Assembly: GCA_900073065.1 (NCBI GenBank) | Contig: FJOG01000015.1 | Location: forward strand, 608,436 to 672,435 | Source: Phialocephala subalpina | Lineage: Eukaryota > Ascomycota > Leotiomycetes > Helotiales > Mollisiaceae | Length of the DNA: 64,000 nt | Reading direction: 5' to 3' | Shown: positions 44,680 through 56,464 of the stretch, one piece after another | Layout of the letters: each line of letters begins with the position of its first letter | How positions within the stretch are numbered: the stretch's first letter is position 1 | The notes under the pieces: model-generated | What the model was told of the DNA's origin: nothing | What the model saw: only the letters and a program-made list of their open reading frames with translations | Database searches by the model: none | Translations under genes and position numbers: made by a program

Positions 44680-46752
44680 CTATTCATTTGCAATAGCATC
44701 TACGTAATAATTATGCGATGTCCAAGGTAGAGCAAACGAAGTGAGCATATCTCCGTTTATCTGAACACTTTCACCTGTCGTTTTAACGCGTTGGTACATA
44801 TGTCCCTTCTCGTCGCCCCGATCTGCACTGGTGGTACTGCGGCTTGGAAAGGAGTCGCCACTGTTGCTTAAATCACAGCTGCTCTTCACCATTTCCGAGG
44901 CAACAAAAAGTTCTCATCATTCCACTTAGGGTTGTGAATATTTTTTAAGCCAAGCAGGGGGTTTTCAGCTCTTCTTCCAATAGAACTGAGGACACTTGTG
45001 GCTGGGATAATAAATTCCGTCTCTCCGTCATTGACAGCAATCCTTTCATCAAATACCTTGGGTCCCATAGCTCACACCACGCGAATGCCCTTTGGCGAAG
45101 GACTATTCTCATCAGTGACGCGTTTTCGACCCTTATTCACATGAATGTGAAAAGCCGAAAGATGATTCTCCAAAGCATCAGCAGCGGTCAATCGTTCAGC
45201 AGGCTCAATCTTAAGCATGCCTTTGCAAACCTCAATAATAGGAGATTGCACAACGGGATTATCCAACCAGTGACACAGCAACAGGTAATTCTCGCCTGAA
45301 ATTCGCTCATTAGTTCTTCTCCTCAGACCTACAAGTTCTGCTCCAACCAATGCACATGCCCAATAATCCACACTTTTGTCGTGCCACTGACCCTCGACCT
45401 GCTCAGGGGCGAGGTAGGGGATTGTGCCCGGTTTGTCATAGAGAGTGCGCGTGTCGGTGGTAGCGCAGCCGAAACCTATGATCTGAGCATCGGGGGGATC
45501 ATAAGATCTTGCTACGAGGTTTCCAGGCTTGATGTCGCGATGTGAGATACCAAGGCTGTGAAGGAAAGCGATGCCGTCCAGTACTTGGGCAAAAAGGCGA
45601 GTTCGGATGTCAAGGGAAGCCTTGGACTTGATCACTACCAGGAAATTGCACGTCGATAAAGGGCTGTACAAGATATGCAAGTCGATCGCATCGGCTTGGC
45701 CTGGACTCCAGTTCTCGTCGAGGAGTTTGGCGTATCGCGCTTTTTCGGCCTTGTCAACTATGGTCCTGTGATAGAATTCAAATGGGATGCCGAGTCGTTT
45801 CTACTCGAATATTAGCACGTAGCAGATGTGAGAAGGCAAATTGACGAACATGTGGGTGTTTTTGAAGATGCTTCGCAATGAATATTTCGCGGTCAACAGA
45901 AAATCTGTTTCTCTGCGTCCTCCAAAGTTCCTTTGCTGCTGCAGGCTGTCCTGTATGCATATGAGAAACACTAGAAACACGCCCATAACTTCCACTTGCA
46001 ATAGGATTTCTCACAATCCAATTTCCAATCGTGACTTCATGCCCAGACGGGGTAGGTAGTAGCATCGGCGCGTTTTCACGCATGACCCTCAAGTAGAATG
46101 CAGAAAGTTCCACCTGGAACTGATCTTCCTGGGCAGGTGATCGCTCTTGGAATTGTAGACTGAAATTGCACTCGCCAAGTTGGATGAGGTTTCGATACGG
46201 GATCAGTTTTTGGGTCCGTCTGAGAAGCTCACCGTTCAAAATTACGGGCAGTTCCCGGAGATTGTCTGCAACGAGGAAGAAGCCTCCTCCACCTTTCACC
46301 CAGCAGAATCGGGCATGGACCCCGGCCATTCCTTCGCCATCGTGAATGCGAATGTCCACCGACAGATTTGGTCGGTTGGGTCTGCCTTTTCCGATTCTCC
46401 AGCCAAGCGCTGGGAACTCTGGGAGAAGACCAAGGGAGAATATGAAGCAATCTTCTCGCTCAAGGGGATTGATATCTTTGCGATTATCGATATGGATGAA
46501 TTGTTTGTGGTGCCGATGTGCTGGGTCATCGCGGGTGGTTTGAGCCAGCCTTTGGAACGCATCTCGAGCGTACTTGTTCTGAGGAACAAGTCTTGCGAAA
46601 GTTCCCTCTTTTTCTAACCCCTTTGCAACGGCCTCTTCGGTTTTAGAACCGTTGATTTGAGAGGCTTCATCTGATGGAAGCTTTTCTGACTCTCTCTCCT
46701 TTAAGACGTGAGTGGAAGGCTCTGTAGACACCCATGATGATGGATCGCCCAT
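44680..46752 (-). pseudogene. Degenerate FHA-domain/protein-kinase gene
   Basis: The N-terminal half has an FHA-like region (GWRIGKGRPNRPNLSVDIRI, GVHARFCWVKGGGGFFLVAD, LIQLGECNFSLQF). The kinase domain has a Gly-rich loop (IASGSYGRVSSV), Lys in AAAKELWRT, catalytic loop HRDIKPGNL and APE-type LAPEQVEG. DFG reads GFG (IIGFGCATTD; Gly codon at 45474-45476). Intron 45801-45849 joins LQKHPH to KRLGIPFEFYHR. Translation ends at TGA 45072-45074 (543 aa), but the same frame goes on with MGPKVFDERIAVNDGETEF, shifts by one base near 44914 and ends SWTSHNYYVDAIANE-like at 44680. ATG 46752 is the first in frame. I read it as a pseudokinase gene decaying at its 3' end. Confidence 0.6.
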
Positions 46753-47275
46753 GTAGCTCAATATATAGAATTTTCAGAGAAGAGCGATATTAAGATATGT
46801 AGTTGAAGGAGTAAACATAAAAATATACAGATTTAAGTAGGAGTTTAGGATTTGTCGAGGTGCCTGCTGCCTTGTCTCACTCTCGCTGCGGCTTCAGAAT
46901 GTCTCGCTAAAGTCAACGGCCCAGGAACGCCAAAAGTTGGCCAAATTTTATATCGTGAGAAAAGAAATTAAGACAGATATAAATAATCAACAAATGGGAG
47001 AGAGTATTAAAAGTCCTTATTTAATGTACGAAATTACTTAAATTTCAATTCATTAAATTCGGTGTTCATGTTGTAATGTAGGACATCGAAAATCCAATTA
47101 TTTGTTGTCAAGTGATTTAGTGGGTAACGCCTCTAACCGCAAGCGGAAGCGATGAGTGACAACCTCATCACAAAGACAACTTCATCGCCACACTTGACCA
47201 ACTTCACCAACCCAAGATCAACTCCAACACACGACACGGTCCCTTTCGAAAAATTGATCGAAAGACTTGATTAAT
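46753..47275. promoter_or_regulatory. Divergent AT-rich intergenic region
   Basis: 523 bp between the kinase gene and the small basic protein gene. AT-rich from 46780 to 47110; otherwise no element that I can name. Confidence 0.4.
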
Positions 47276-47879
47276 ATGGATACGAACGATCACCATGCCG
47301 GCCTCCTCGGCCTGGCTGGTCCCTACGAGCATATCGACATTAGCTGGATCGAGCAGCGATTGAAGGAGCAGGCCGGTGCCCGAAGAAGCAGACTGGCAGC
47401 ATACTTCGACGGCGTCATGGAGTTCGTCGAAGAGCCTCCACCCCTCTCGCGGTCCCCTACGCCCGAACCCCACGACCAGAGGGCCTGGCAAAACAACTAC
47501 TCTGATCATCTCCGAACCTCTTTGTCTCGGCGAAGATCGAACAACAAGAGCGTGCCTCGATTGCCTCGCCGAAGGTCAACATCCGACTCAGATGATACTA
47601 CTGAAATTCAGAAGCATAGAAAACGACGTGAGTATATTATTCCAATGTTTTCGACCCTTACTAACGTGATTTTCAGGGCAAGTTACGCCAGTCCCACAAC
47701 CTAAGTTCGACTATAATCGCACATCCCGCCCTTTGAAGCAGAGCCAGAGGTCAGCGAAACGAAGTGCAGTGGCTAGCAAGATTCCTAGCGCACACAGGAT
47801 GGAGACGAGGTCGAAAAGTCGTCGAATAGGGCGGATGGGTATCTCGAAATCTAGATCACAGCGACGGAAGATTTCTTGA
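47276..47879 (+). CDS. Small basic protein of unknown function
   Basis: I do not recognise this protein. It begins MDTNDHHAGLLGLAGPYEHI then DISWIEQRLKEQAGARRS, followed by a low-complexity Arg/Ser-rich part. Intron 47628-47676 (49 nt, ACTAAC branch site) joins KHRKR to RQVTPVPQPKFDYNRTS, in phase. The C terminus is very basic (METRSKSRRIGRMGISKSRS), which suggests binding to nucleic acid or a nuclear signal. 184 aa, ATG 47276. The clean splice phase and family-like acidic/basic halves support a real gene. Confidence 0.6.
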
Positions 47880-49211
47880 GATCATGTTTGCAGAATCAGG
47901 AATATACTTCGAATACCGACTGATGTCAATGCGATACCACACGAAGCGAAACGAAGAGGGCTAATACCGAGGGAACGACCCGCCGAAGAACGCGCGAATG
48001 CCGCGAGCCACAATTGGAGAAGATAGTTATTGACCGCAGTAGGAACCTCGATTGGTGGGCTGCAGGTTCATGCATATGGGAGGTATAGGGGTTATGGATG
48101 GTATACGGGTTATGAGCAGATTGGGCAACGGCTTGGATACTGGGGCAATTGAGAATGATGATGAGCAGATGATACCCTAGTGCGGAATGGAAGGACGGTG
48201 CTGGTGATGGGATTGCACCGCAACTAGATACCTATTACCGTACCTACCACCGTTGGAGAATGGTAAAATATGTTAAGGCGCCTTGTAAGTTTCCAGTCTT
48301 GATAATTTTGTACAAGTGAAGGTAATTCCCTCCCCGTGAGCGCGTTGAATCGGCTTTAACTGGCGAGTGATTGATGCTGTCGAAGAACCTAGGTAATGAA
48401 TTGGCTACACATTTCTTCCTCGGACGAATAATCATCGATGCCCCTCTTACTTCGAAAACAATCATTTCTTTACGGCTTTGCCTTCCTTCGAGATGGGGCT
48501 AATCCCCGTGAAGGTCTTTCGGAATTGCAAAATGATACGTTATATTGTCCTGTCCCGCCGTGGATGTATGATTCCCCTATCATAAATCCAGTAAGGCCTC
48601 ACGAAATCTATTCTATCGAAGTTGATAAGTACGAGATTCAGAAGAGGATCAGGTGACTGTGCGACTTCCCATCCCAGCCTCGTTGCACAAAGACGAGGCG
48701 TTTTTAGCGCAGCCTTGTCTTCATCTTCAACTTCAACCTTCGTTTCCTCTGTACCTCTCCCCTCTCCAACTCCAACCTCCACGATATCAACTCCTGTTGA
48801 TTATCGTGCATCCCAACTTAGACTTCGTTTTTCCGCACTCGTTTGCGAGAGCAGGCCTTCTCTCGTGTACTGGGTCCACAGCCTCGCGTTGATGGTGAAC
48901 GGCAGTGCATAGACTGCGGTGATACGTTTCTACGTCCTTAAATTGCGAGACCCGTAGTGGCTCCTTAGAGGAGAGTAAAGGTACGTCCACTGCTTCCCCC
49001 CCTTGTTCCCCGATCCTTTCGTTGCCTCTGTTTCATCTCTATTGGTGGGGCTTCTGGAGTCGACCAAGTTGAACTTGCTCTCTTCTTCGAAACACTCCGC
49101 TTGCAATATATTCAAGTATGGATATCTCGCGACGGGTCGGAGATTGCGGTGATACCGTTTCTTCCATTTAGCTAAATATCCCCAAGCTAACGAGTGAATC
49201 CGCAGACCGTC
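47880..49211. other. Intergenic region upstream of the E2/E3 gene
   Basis: About 1.3 kb with short unsupported frames. A 3' splice-like CCGCAG precedes ATG 49212 by 6 bases, so a 5' UTR intron is possible. No repeat or RNA gene was found. Confidence 0.4.
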
Positions 49212-52200
49212 ATGGAGAGATACGTAGTTAGCGTTACTCAGGGTGAGGGTACAGCCTTCCGCCTCCTGGTTCCAATGCTTCCAAATGCCTCAGTATCCGA
49301 TCTTGCAGAGGAGGTGAAGAAGCGAGTCTCCCGCCGCGAAATCTGGCCTGGTATCACCGGTGTTTGCCTCCACCTTGGGCCACATGATGGACCTATCATT
49401 GATGAGGCAGATACTCTCTCAGACGTGGTTATCGATCCGAAAGTCGAGACTCTCACTGCTGTATGCAGCGTGAAAGAAGAAGGCCCTCACCCGGTTGTAC
49501 AAGTAAGTGGCCCTGGAAACCCTTCTTTCGCTCGTAAATGCACTCTTTGCTTACCTCCTCGCAGCAACAAAACCGTAATATTCTAAATCTCTCAGGCGGG
49601 GGAACTATCAAACTCCGAATCATCACGCCTCCTCTTGCCAGAGCTCATGCAGACGTACGCACCATTCCTACTTTAAGAGCCTCGGTTACACATCGAACTA
49701 CCCTTCGGGAGATCAGAGACATGATCTCGGATCGACTTGGAGTTATCACTTCAGACATCGTCCGAGACGCTGCAGAGTGCAACTGCTCTTTTGCGAGGCA
49801 AATCGAAGAGCGTGCCCTTCGCAATGAAGCACAATTTGACGCCTCTAGAAACCAGAACGACAACCCTTCCCTCAAGTTCATCGCGGTATATGGCAGGAAT
49901 CAAGTACAAATCATGGAGACATCTGCTGCTGACAAATCTTCTGTCACACAAACTGTTCTTGAGGAACTTGGTAGAAAGCTTCAGTCGAAGGAAATTATTT
50001 ACATTGGAGGGACATTGGCTCCTGGACCCAGGTAAGAGTCAAGCCATTCATTCCCGGCTTTCTTCACACTGACACCAATATTCAGTGGCCAATATCTGAA
50101 GATGCCAGTTATCTCTGTCTGCTCCAAAGAGAGGCATGGCGAACTAGCACGGGAATTTCGGGAGGCATTCGCTCTGTTCTCGACATGCATACCTCGGAAG
50201 CACCTATCACCATTACGACTTTGAACCTTGATCTCTCGATTGAAGATTTGGGTCTCGTGGATTGTGCAATCAATGGCGTCTTAGATATTTATGTGGCAGA
50301 GCGCAAGATTTCCCCTGGTGTTGGTCAAGGAGAACCAGGCAAGGACGGCATATTCCTCGATGGCGACGCTTGGGTAAGTCCTATCATCCCCTACAAGTTG
50401 TATTTCTTCAGTCTGCTAATTGAACGCCAAGGCACAAGTTATTTTCCAATCGAAGAGAGGCATCGCAATGCTTCTTTCTTCACTGCGCGTCTTCACATCC
50501 TTGATTGGCGCCAAAAACATGGACTACCCATCTCAAGATGCCGTGTTGCACGTCATCCATCTTCTCACCAGGTTTCCCCCGGCCGTTCGAGCGGTCCATA
50601 CACTTATGAACGACAAGTCACCAAGCCTATGCGAGCGTGCTGCACTGTCACAGTCAATTTACGAAGTCCTCAAAGATGTGGTTCCGATGGAGCTCATCAA
50701 ATCCGATCCCCGAAGGATATTGGAGGGCACACGATTGGTTTTAGGCCTCGTGCTAGAAAAGGCGAAGCATTTGAAGCTCAAGGAGAATGTCCAAATGCCT
50801 TACATATCTTCCCTGCGAGTATTAGACTTGCGAAATACCTTCACTATGGAACCGATGGCAAATGTCATCCAGACACCATTTGGTTTGGTTGAGGAGGGAT
50901 ACTATGAAGCTTTCAAGGAAGGTGGCATTCTTTATTGGAAGACTGGTGAGCAACCATTGTCAGCGCTTCCGCTAGATTCGCGTACCAAACGCATCTCCTT
51001 ACTTAGTGGCGGGGTGGTTTCTCAGATCACCGCTCTTAACCTGAGCACTCTCGATACTTCCGGATACGAAAGCCAAGGACAAGCCGAACGTCTCTCGTTA
51101 TCCAGGGAATTGTCAGACTTGAACCACCTTTCGGTATTGTGTGCTCGGAACAAATTATCTGTGATCCCACCGTCGGCGCTACCGTCTGCAGAACCCCCAG
51201 TACTCACTTTAGACCGCGATGGACTTCTTGCAGTATACGTGGGTAGGGCAGCTTGCGCAGCACCAGGCAAGGATATAACCATATTCCGGCCCGCGAGTGG
51301 AGGCGAGGAGAGTGTTGACGTATCAATCATTACTCAACTATTGATCCCAATCCTCAAGCAGCGAGAGTCTGAAGGCACCTCGATATTCGATACGTTCGGT
51401 GAGGGAAGCCTGCGAAAGTATCGCGAGCCAGATGAAATCATCATGGTCTGTGTGGACTGCAGCAAGAGCATGTCTCAGGACTCGGAGTTCTACCGGGGCA
51501 ACTCGGACGAAGATCAATTTAATGACGAAGAAAACTATGACGATGAGTCCGGAATGGACTCCGGCGATGATGAACGTGGTACAGCTTCCAGGGCAGGCGA
51601 TGACAGCGGGGAAGATGTCGAAAATCCTGTTATGTCTCTGGATGATGTCAAAGGTTAGTCTCATACTTTTCTACATTCCGAGACCCTCGAAATTTACCAT
51701 ATCATGAGCATATGATTCGGTTCCTTTTCAGGGTCTAACTTTTAGCACATGTTCCTTTTCTTATATTTCCACGATGCTAAACTCCTTGGTTTTTAGATTT
51801 CATTCTTGGTCACGAGTCTTTCAAAGACATGCTCTCCATCATTCACGAATCAAAGGTCAATAAGAGGACCGCAGCGATGAATGTCATCGAAATCCTCACC
51901 GGACTAGTCTTGAATAGACTGTCGTATTGCCGGAAGCGAGTTGGTGATCTCAAGAAAACAGCTGCACTCAGATACTATCGTCGTGAAGCCGAAAGGTTCG
52001 AGGGAGAAATCACAAACTCAGTGAGTCTCGTTGCCGGTTTGTCTCGCCATGAACAAGCACTCTACGACTTCCTCATATATCGAGCTGCCAATTCTGATAT
52101 CCTCGATGAGAAATGGACATGGACTGAGGGAGATGCGATTCCCAAAGTCATCAAGAAATCTACTGGGGTGGCAGCAAGTTCCTTTTTCCAGGGTCAGCTA

Positions 52201-54956
52201 ACTATCCCACCAGAGTTCCTGTGCCCGGTGTCACAAGAGATTATGGAGGACCCGGTAATGACCTGTGATGGGTTTACCTTTGATCGGCAGAATATTGAGA
52301 GGTCAGTTGACTTGGATGCCGTGTAATTTCCATTAGCTTACGTGGCTTTAGATGGTTCAATATTCGAAACTCTTCCCCGCTTACTGGATTAGCCCTCGAA
52401 AACACGGAGTTGAGAGCTAATGGACAAATTGCGAATGACATCAAATCATGGATTACCGGCCAACAAATTGTGCAGACTGCCTCCACGGGGGCTTTGCCGT
52501 CTACCGCTCCTTCTCAAACCCGAGTCTCGACTCGGTCGGCTCATGACTTTAAGATCAATTTCATCAGTGACCTTGGTTCATTCAGCAGACGAGTACGTAG
52601 CTCAATGACCGTCAACGAACTTTATCGACTGGCATTTCAAGGGGGCAAGGGTCGCCATGCGAGATTCGAATTGCATTCAAATAATGTGTTCACGCCGCCA
52701 TCCGAAAATTTGTTGTCATCAACAAATATTCAGAACAACTCCGATGTACATATAATTGTGCCAGCGGCTGCGGGAAGTTCCTCCTCGGTAGGAGACCTGT
52801 TGAGTGGACGTGGTACAAGCCAATACGAAGACCTCTGTCTAGTCAAAGTATACAACGCATTCACCAGCATGCAATTCTCGTTCTGGGTCCCAAAGAATAC
52901 AACTGTTACTATGGCCTTTATTCTCTTCCGGTATTGGAGATTTCAACTCAAGCGGTTCGCATCGTCATTTATCTACTTGAGGAAGGTATGGATGGATATG
53001 AATGATGTGGGAGATGGAAATTACCGTGGCCAGCCGCAGGATCACTGGGAGCCCTTGTCGCGTTTTCTCACATCTCGGTTTGCTAAAGGAACTCTGGCGA
53101 ATGAAGATCTCCTCGGAACCAAGGTCGAATCTGCCAATACCCAGGGTGATGGCGATGTCGAAATGAACGATGCACCTGAAGGAAATCCCTTGGTCCTCAG
53201 GGTCTACATTGGGGGCGAGCCTACGAGGCACGAAGATGAAACACCTGGCAAGAGCCTATCAAGGGTATGTCATATTTCAGCAAAGCTGTTGTTTTCCGAC
53301 TAACTAACCCTTTTAGTTGGATGTTCTGAAAAGCATGTTCGATGCTTTCATCAACCGACTGCTAGCTTATAACTTCAAGACCCATTTAGGTAGGTGCCGG
53401 TCAAACCCGAAGCTAGTCAGCTTGAGCTAACTGCCGTTACAGGATTAATCACCTTCCAGACCACGCCAAACGTTGCGCAGAACATGACACACGCGGTAGA
53501 GAGCTTTCGGCATAGGGTAAACAGGATGCGCAGTGAAGGACATACGGCATTATGGGATGCGCTGGCCCTTGCGAACGATCAACTTTCTGAATACGCACGA
53601 CAGTTCCCGAATGCAAAGAAGCGAATTATCTGTTTCTCGGATGGCGAAGACACTAAATCCAAGCAGAGAAGCTGTGATGTTTCGAAGAACCTCGCTGTAA
53701 GTTTTTCAAATCCCTCAAGCTTCAGCCCCGCATTTAGAATGAAACATTTCGCTTTCAGACACTGACGCTTTTACAGGGTAATAATGTAGTCGTCGACTGC
53801 TTTTGCATCGGAGAGGAGAAAAACATTGAGCTACAGACAATCTCGTACCTTTCGGGTGGTTACATATTCAAGCCTAATTCATTGGAGCAGGCAATGGCTA
53901 TTTGTGAAATGGAACCCGTCCTCAGCCAACTTGAGCGGCCGAACATTCAGATTCCATCCCAATCCTTCTCACATCCCTATGACCCCTACCTGTTCGTACT
54001 TCTTGATAGCTTTTGTGGACCTCGGCTAACTTCACGAAGGAGATTTGTGTTTGCTCAGGAGTGCGGCAGAGTCGTGCGTTCCTGTACTCAAGTAAAGGGG
54101 CTTCATTACTGACTTGCGAATAGATACCCGAGCTCGTCACAAACGACACATTCCCAAAACGCCGAGAACACAACCGCATCAACGACTCATTCGTGCCATT
54201 GGCTTCACAAGGCTCTGGGCCTTCAGACGGCTTAAGTCGGGCTCCTGTGTCGGTCACCGCGCACTCCGATTCCAACTTACGCCCAGCCAGAATCCGTGCC
54301 GAGGTGAGACTGTCTTCATATCTTCTGCATGTGCAGGCTGACTTCAGTAGATCCAAAACATTGTTGCCAATCCCCATCCATTTTACGATGTCTACATGTC
54401 TAACTCGGATATGTCGTTTTGGAAGGTCGTGATGCAGGGTGTAAGCTCCCCCCTCTGCCGTGTTATTCGGTCTTACTTACGACTCAATAGCCCCCTGAGA
54501 GTGCATATTCCACTGGAACCTTCGTTCTGTACCTTGACATGGAGGAGGGATACCCCGCACTGCCACCGAAGGCGCGCTTCATCACCCCAATCCACCACCC
54601 AAACATCAATAGGCATGGCAAAGTTTGTCACAGCATTCTTGATCGTATGCACCTTTCTCGAGCAACTGATGCTGGAAGCTAACGGATGCTTATAGGCAAT
54701 TGGACCTCCGATACGTCTAATTTGCAACTGTTGAATACCGTGTACTCTCTCTTGTTAGTGCCGGAATTCAGTGACCCGATGTACGTCCTATTACTAAATT
54801 TGTTACTCGTAACTTACTGATCTTAGTAATGCTATTGTCACACTCAACTTTCATTGGGATGAAGTTGATTTTAGAGACGAGGTCAGGGAGCACATCAAGA
54901 AGCATGCGAAGAAGAATCGTGTGGAGTGGAAGGCAGAACTCGTTACGGATAATTGA
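49212..54956 (+). CDS. Fused Ub-like / vWA-U-box / E2 (UBC) protein
   Basis: Fourteen exons predict about 1641 aa. Segments in order: ubiquitin-like N terminus (residues 1-97); a second beta-grasp-like stretch (IKLRIITPPLARAH); vWA strand with MIDAS DxSxS (IIMVCVDCSKSMSQ, about 683); an acidic linker; a U-box (PPEFLCPVSQEIMEDPVMTC, then RWFNIRNSSPLTG, about 890-955); a Ub-like stretch (FKINFISDLGSFS); the rest of the vWA domain from 1222 (LDVLKSMFDAF, GHTALWDAL, KRIICFSDGEDTKS); and a C-terminal E2 from 1487 (RIRAEIQNIVANPHPFY, PIHHPNINRHGKVCHSIL with HPN and catalytic-type Cys, NWTSDTSNLQLLNTV). Exon 2 ends in phase 2; the obvious acceptor at 50085 then breaks the frame and one at 50108 restores it. 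ATG 49212. Confidence 0.82.
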
Positions 54957-55002
54957 AAGCCTTGATACTTGGCGTCGACTTTTAACTCAGAAAACTTTTC
55001 TA

Positions 55003-55965
55003 TTATATTGGACTTATTAATACATAAGTTCGAATAAATGTTGATGATAATTGAAAGTCCCTCTTGCCCGAAATTGTAGCACCGATCGTGTTGCCGAAGG
55101 ATGTAGAGACAGAGACCGAGGAGATGATGGTTTTTCGAGAGAGGGGCAGTTGGTTTTGTATTCGGATGTCAGTGTCTGCTGTGTCGCTAAGAATCTTGAT
55201 GATACAGAGACTTTGTGTGCTCGTTTCCGCAAAGGAGAATTCGTTCCACGGGTCAGCCTCTTTTTGATTTTTCAAGAACGTCCAAGTAGCATTGAAATGC
55301 GACCTTCAAACATGCGATTTTCCGCTCCATACCTGTGACATTGGTTAGAGCAAGGCATTCAAAATATGTCGGGGATAGCGGCAACCTCGACACACAACAA
55401 TGTCCCTATAGACGCCATGATCGCACTGTAGTCCTGGGTGGCCTTTCGAATTCGAGATACACGTTCGCAGACACTCCATCGCAGAGGCGTAGAACTTGAC
55501 GGCGAGAGTCAGCATCCTCTCATGACTGTACTCGAGATAAGAGAGATTAAAGGCCGCTTGAGAAAGCATTGCTTTGTATAAAGAGTTTCGGCCTTGGGAC
55601 ATGTGATACAATGCCACCGCTGGATAGGCACTTCTCCATGGATTCGCCTGTCTTCAAAAGACATCATGATAGTCGCTCCGTGGTTGACATAATGCTGAAA
55701 TAGGAATGCCTCTTCATCTCTCAACGGCGTGCCGTATATTATGTTCCGTGGAAGCTTGCGGGGTTGGTATATATCGTATGCTCTCCTTGCTGACCCTGGA
55801 AAGCACTAAACGGAATGTTCGAATCCAAATACCAATTGGCAGTGAAGTCCTCCACATAGTATGCAGCATCGCAGAGAGAGAGGCGCGGGCGGGGGGGATG
55901 TAGTAGTCTGGAGAAAATATGAGGGGCGCGGTGGTTCAGCTACTGAAGTAGTCGATCCTGACTAC
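55003..55965 (-). pseudogene. Relic of a fungal-specific (Zn2Cys6-type) transcription factor, C-terminal region
   Basis: Fragments of the fungal-specific transcription factor domain can be read in order but in several frames: YVEDFTANWYLDSNIPFSAF, DEEAFLFQHYVNHGATIMM, SAYPAVALYHMSQGRNSLYK, QAAFNLSYLEY, MLTLAVKFYASAMECLR, then ADPWNEFSFAETSTQSLCI and SVSVSTSFGNTIGAT. Frame breaks fall near 55640 and 55740 and between 55345 and 55275. No DNA-binding Cys6 cluster is visible upstream. It is a dead copy just downstream of the E2/E3 gene. The binuclear cluster itself is not seen, so the Zn2Cys6 label is inference from the middle-homology domain. Confidence 0.6.
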
Positions 55966-56464
55966 TGGTGCCGCGAGAAGTCACATACTGTAAATGTTCT
56001 ACTCCGGTTGAGAGATTTAGCCTTGCTTGATTCTCCGGCCTTAGCACCTCGTTTCATCATCAAGAACGTCAACAGACTGAAAGAATTCGGTTTTAAAACA
56101 TAGCAATTGACAACGAAAAGACCGCGAAGAGACATCATATAAAAACATCCTTTGCCATCTCGACACCGTCATCTCAGACTCAGTGAACGGCTAAGCTGGG
56201 TAACCTCTTCAACCCTTAATCATCAAGGCGCTCGCCATGTCGGAGGTTTCTGGAGCGAAAGTACGTACATTACCTATCGTACAGCTGATTATCGATTTGG
56301 AGCGATTCGGAGTGAGCTTCCTCGAGATGTTAGGGATCTACGGCGACCTTTTCATGCCAACCACGAATGTCCCATATGCTCTCGTCCTTTTGGTGAAGCT
56401 CTGCCCTCGCTCCGAAGCTTGAGCTCGATACATCCATCCAACTACCACACCCCTCCAACCATCA
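55966..56464. other. Promoter-proximal spacer of the MSS1 gene
   Basis: About 500 bp between the transcription-factor relic and the mitochondrial GTPase gene. Small upstream frames are present but unsupported. Confidence 0.4.

Noticed and set aside
48540..48912. Overlapping frames upstream of the E2/E3 gene
   Set aside because: Both strands are open in low-complexity Ser/Glu sequence, with no homology signal.
54092..54123. A 32-nt intron in the E2/E3 gene
   Set aside because: Too short for this genome; the donor at 54074 gives a 50-nt intron in phase and a smoother protein join.
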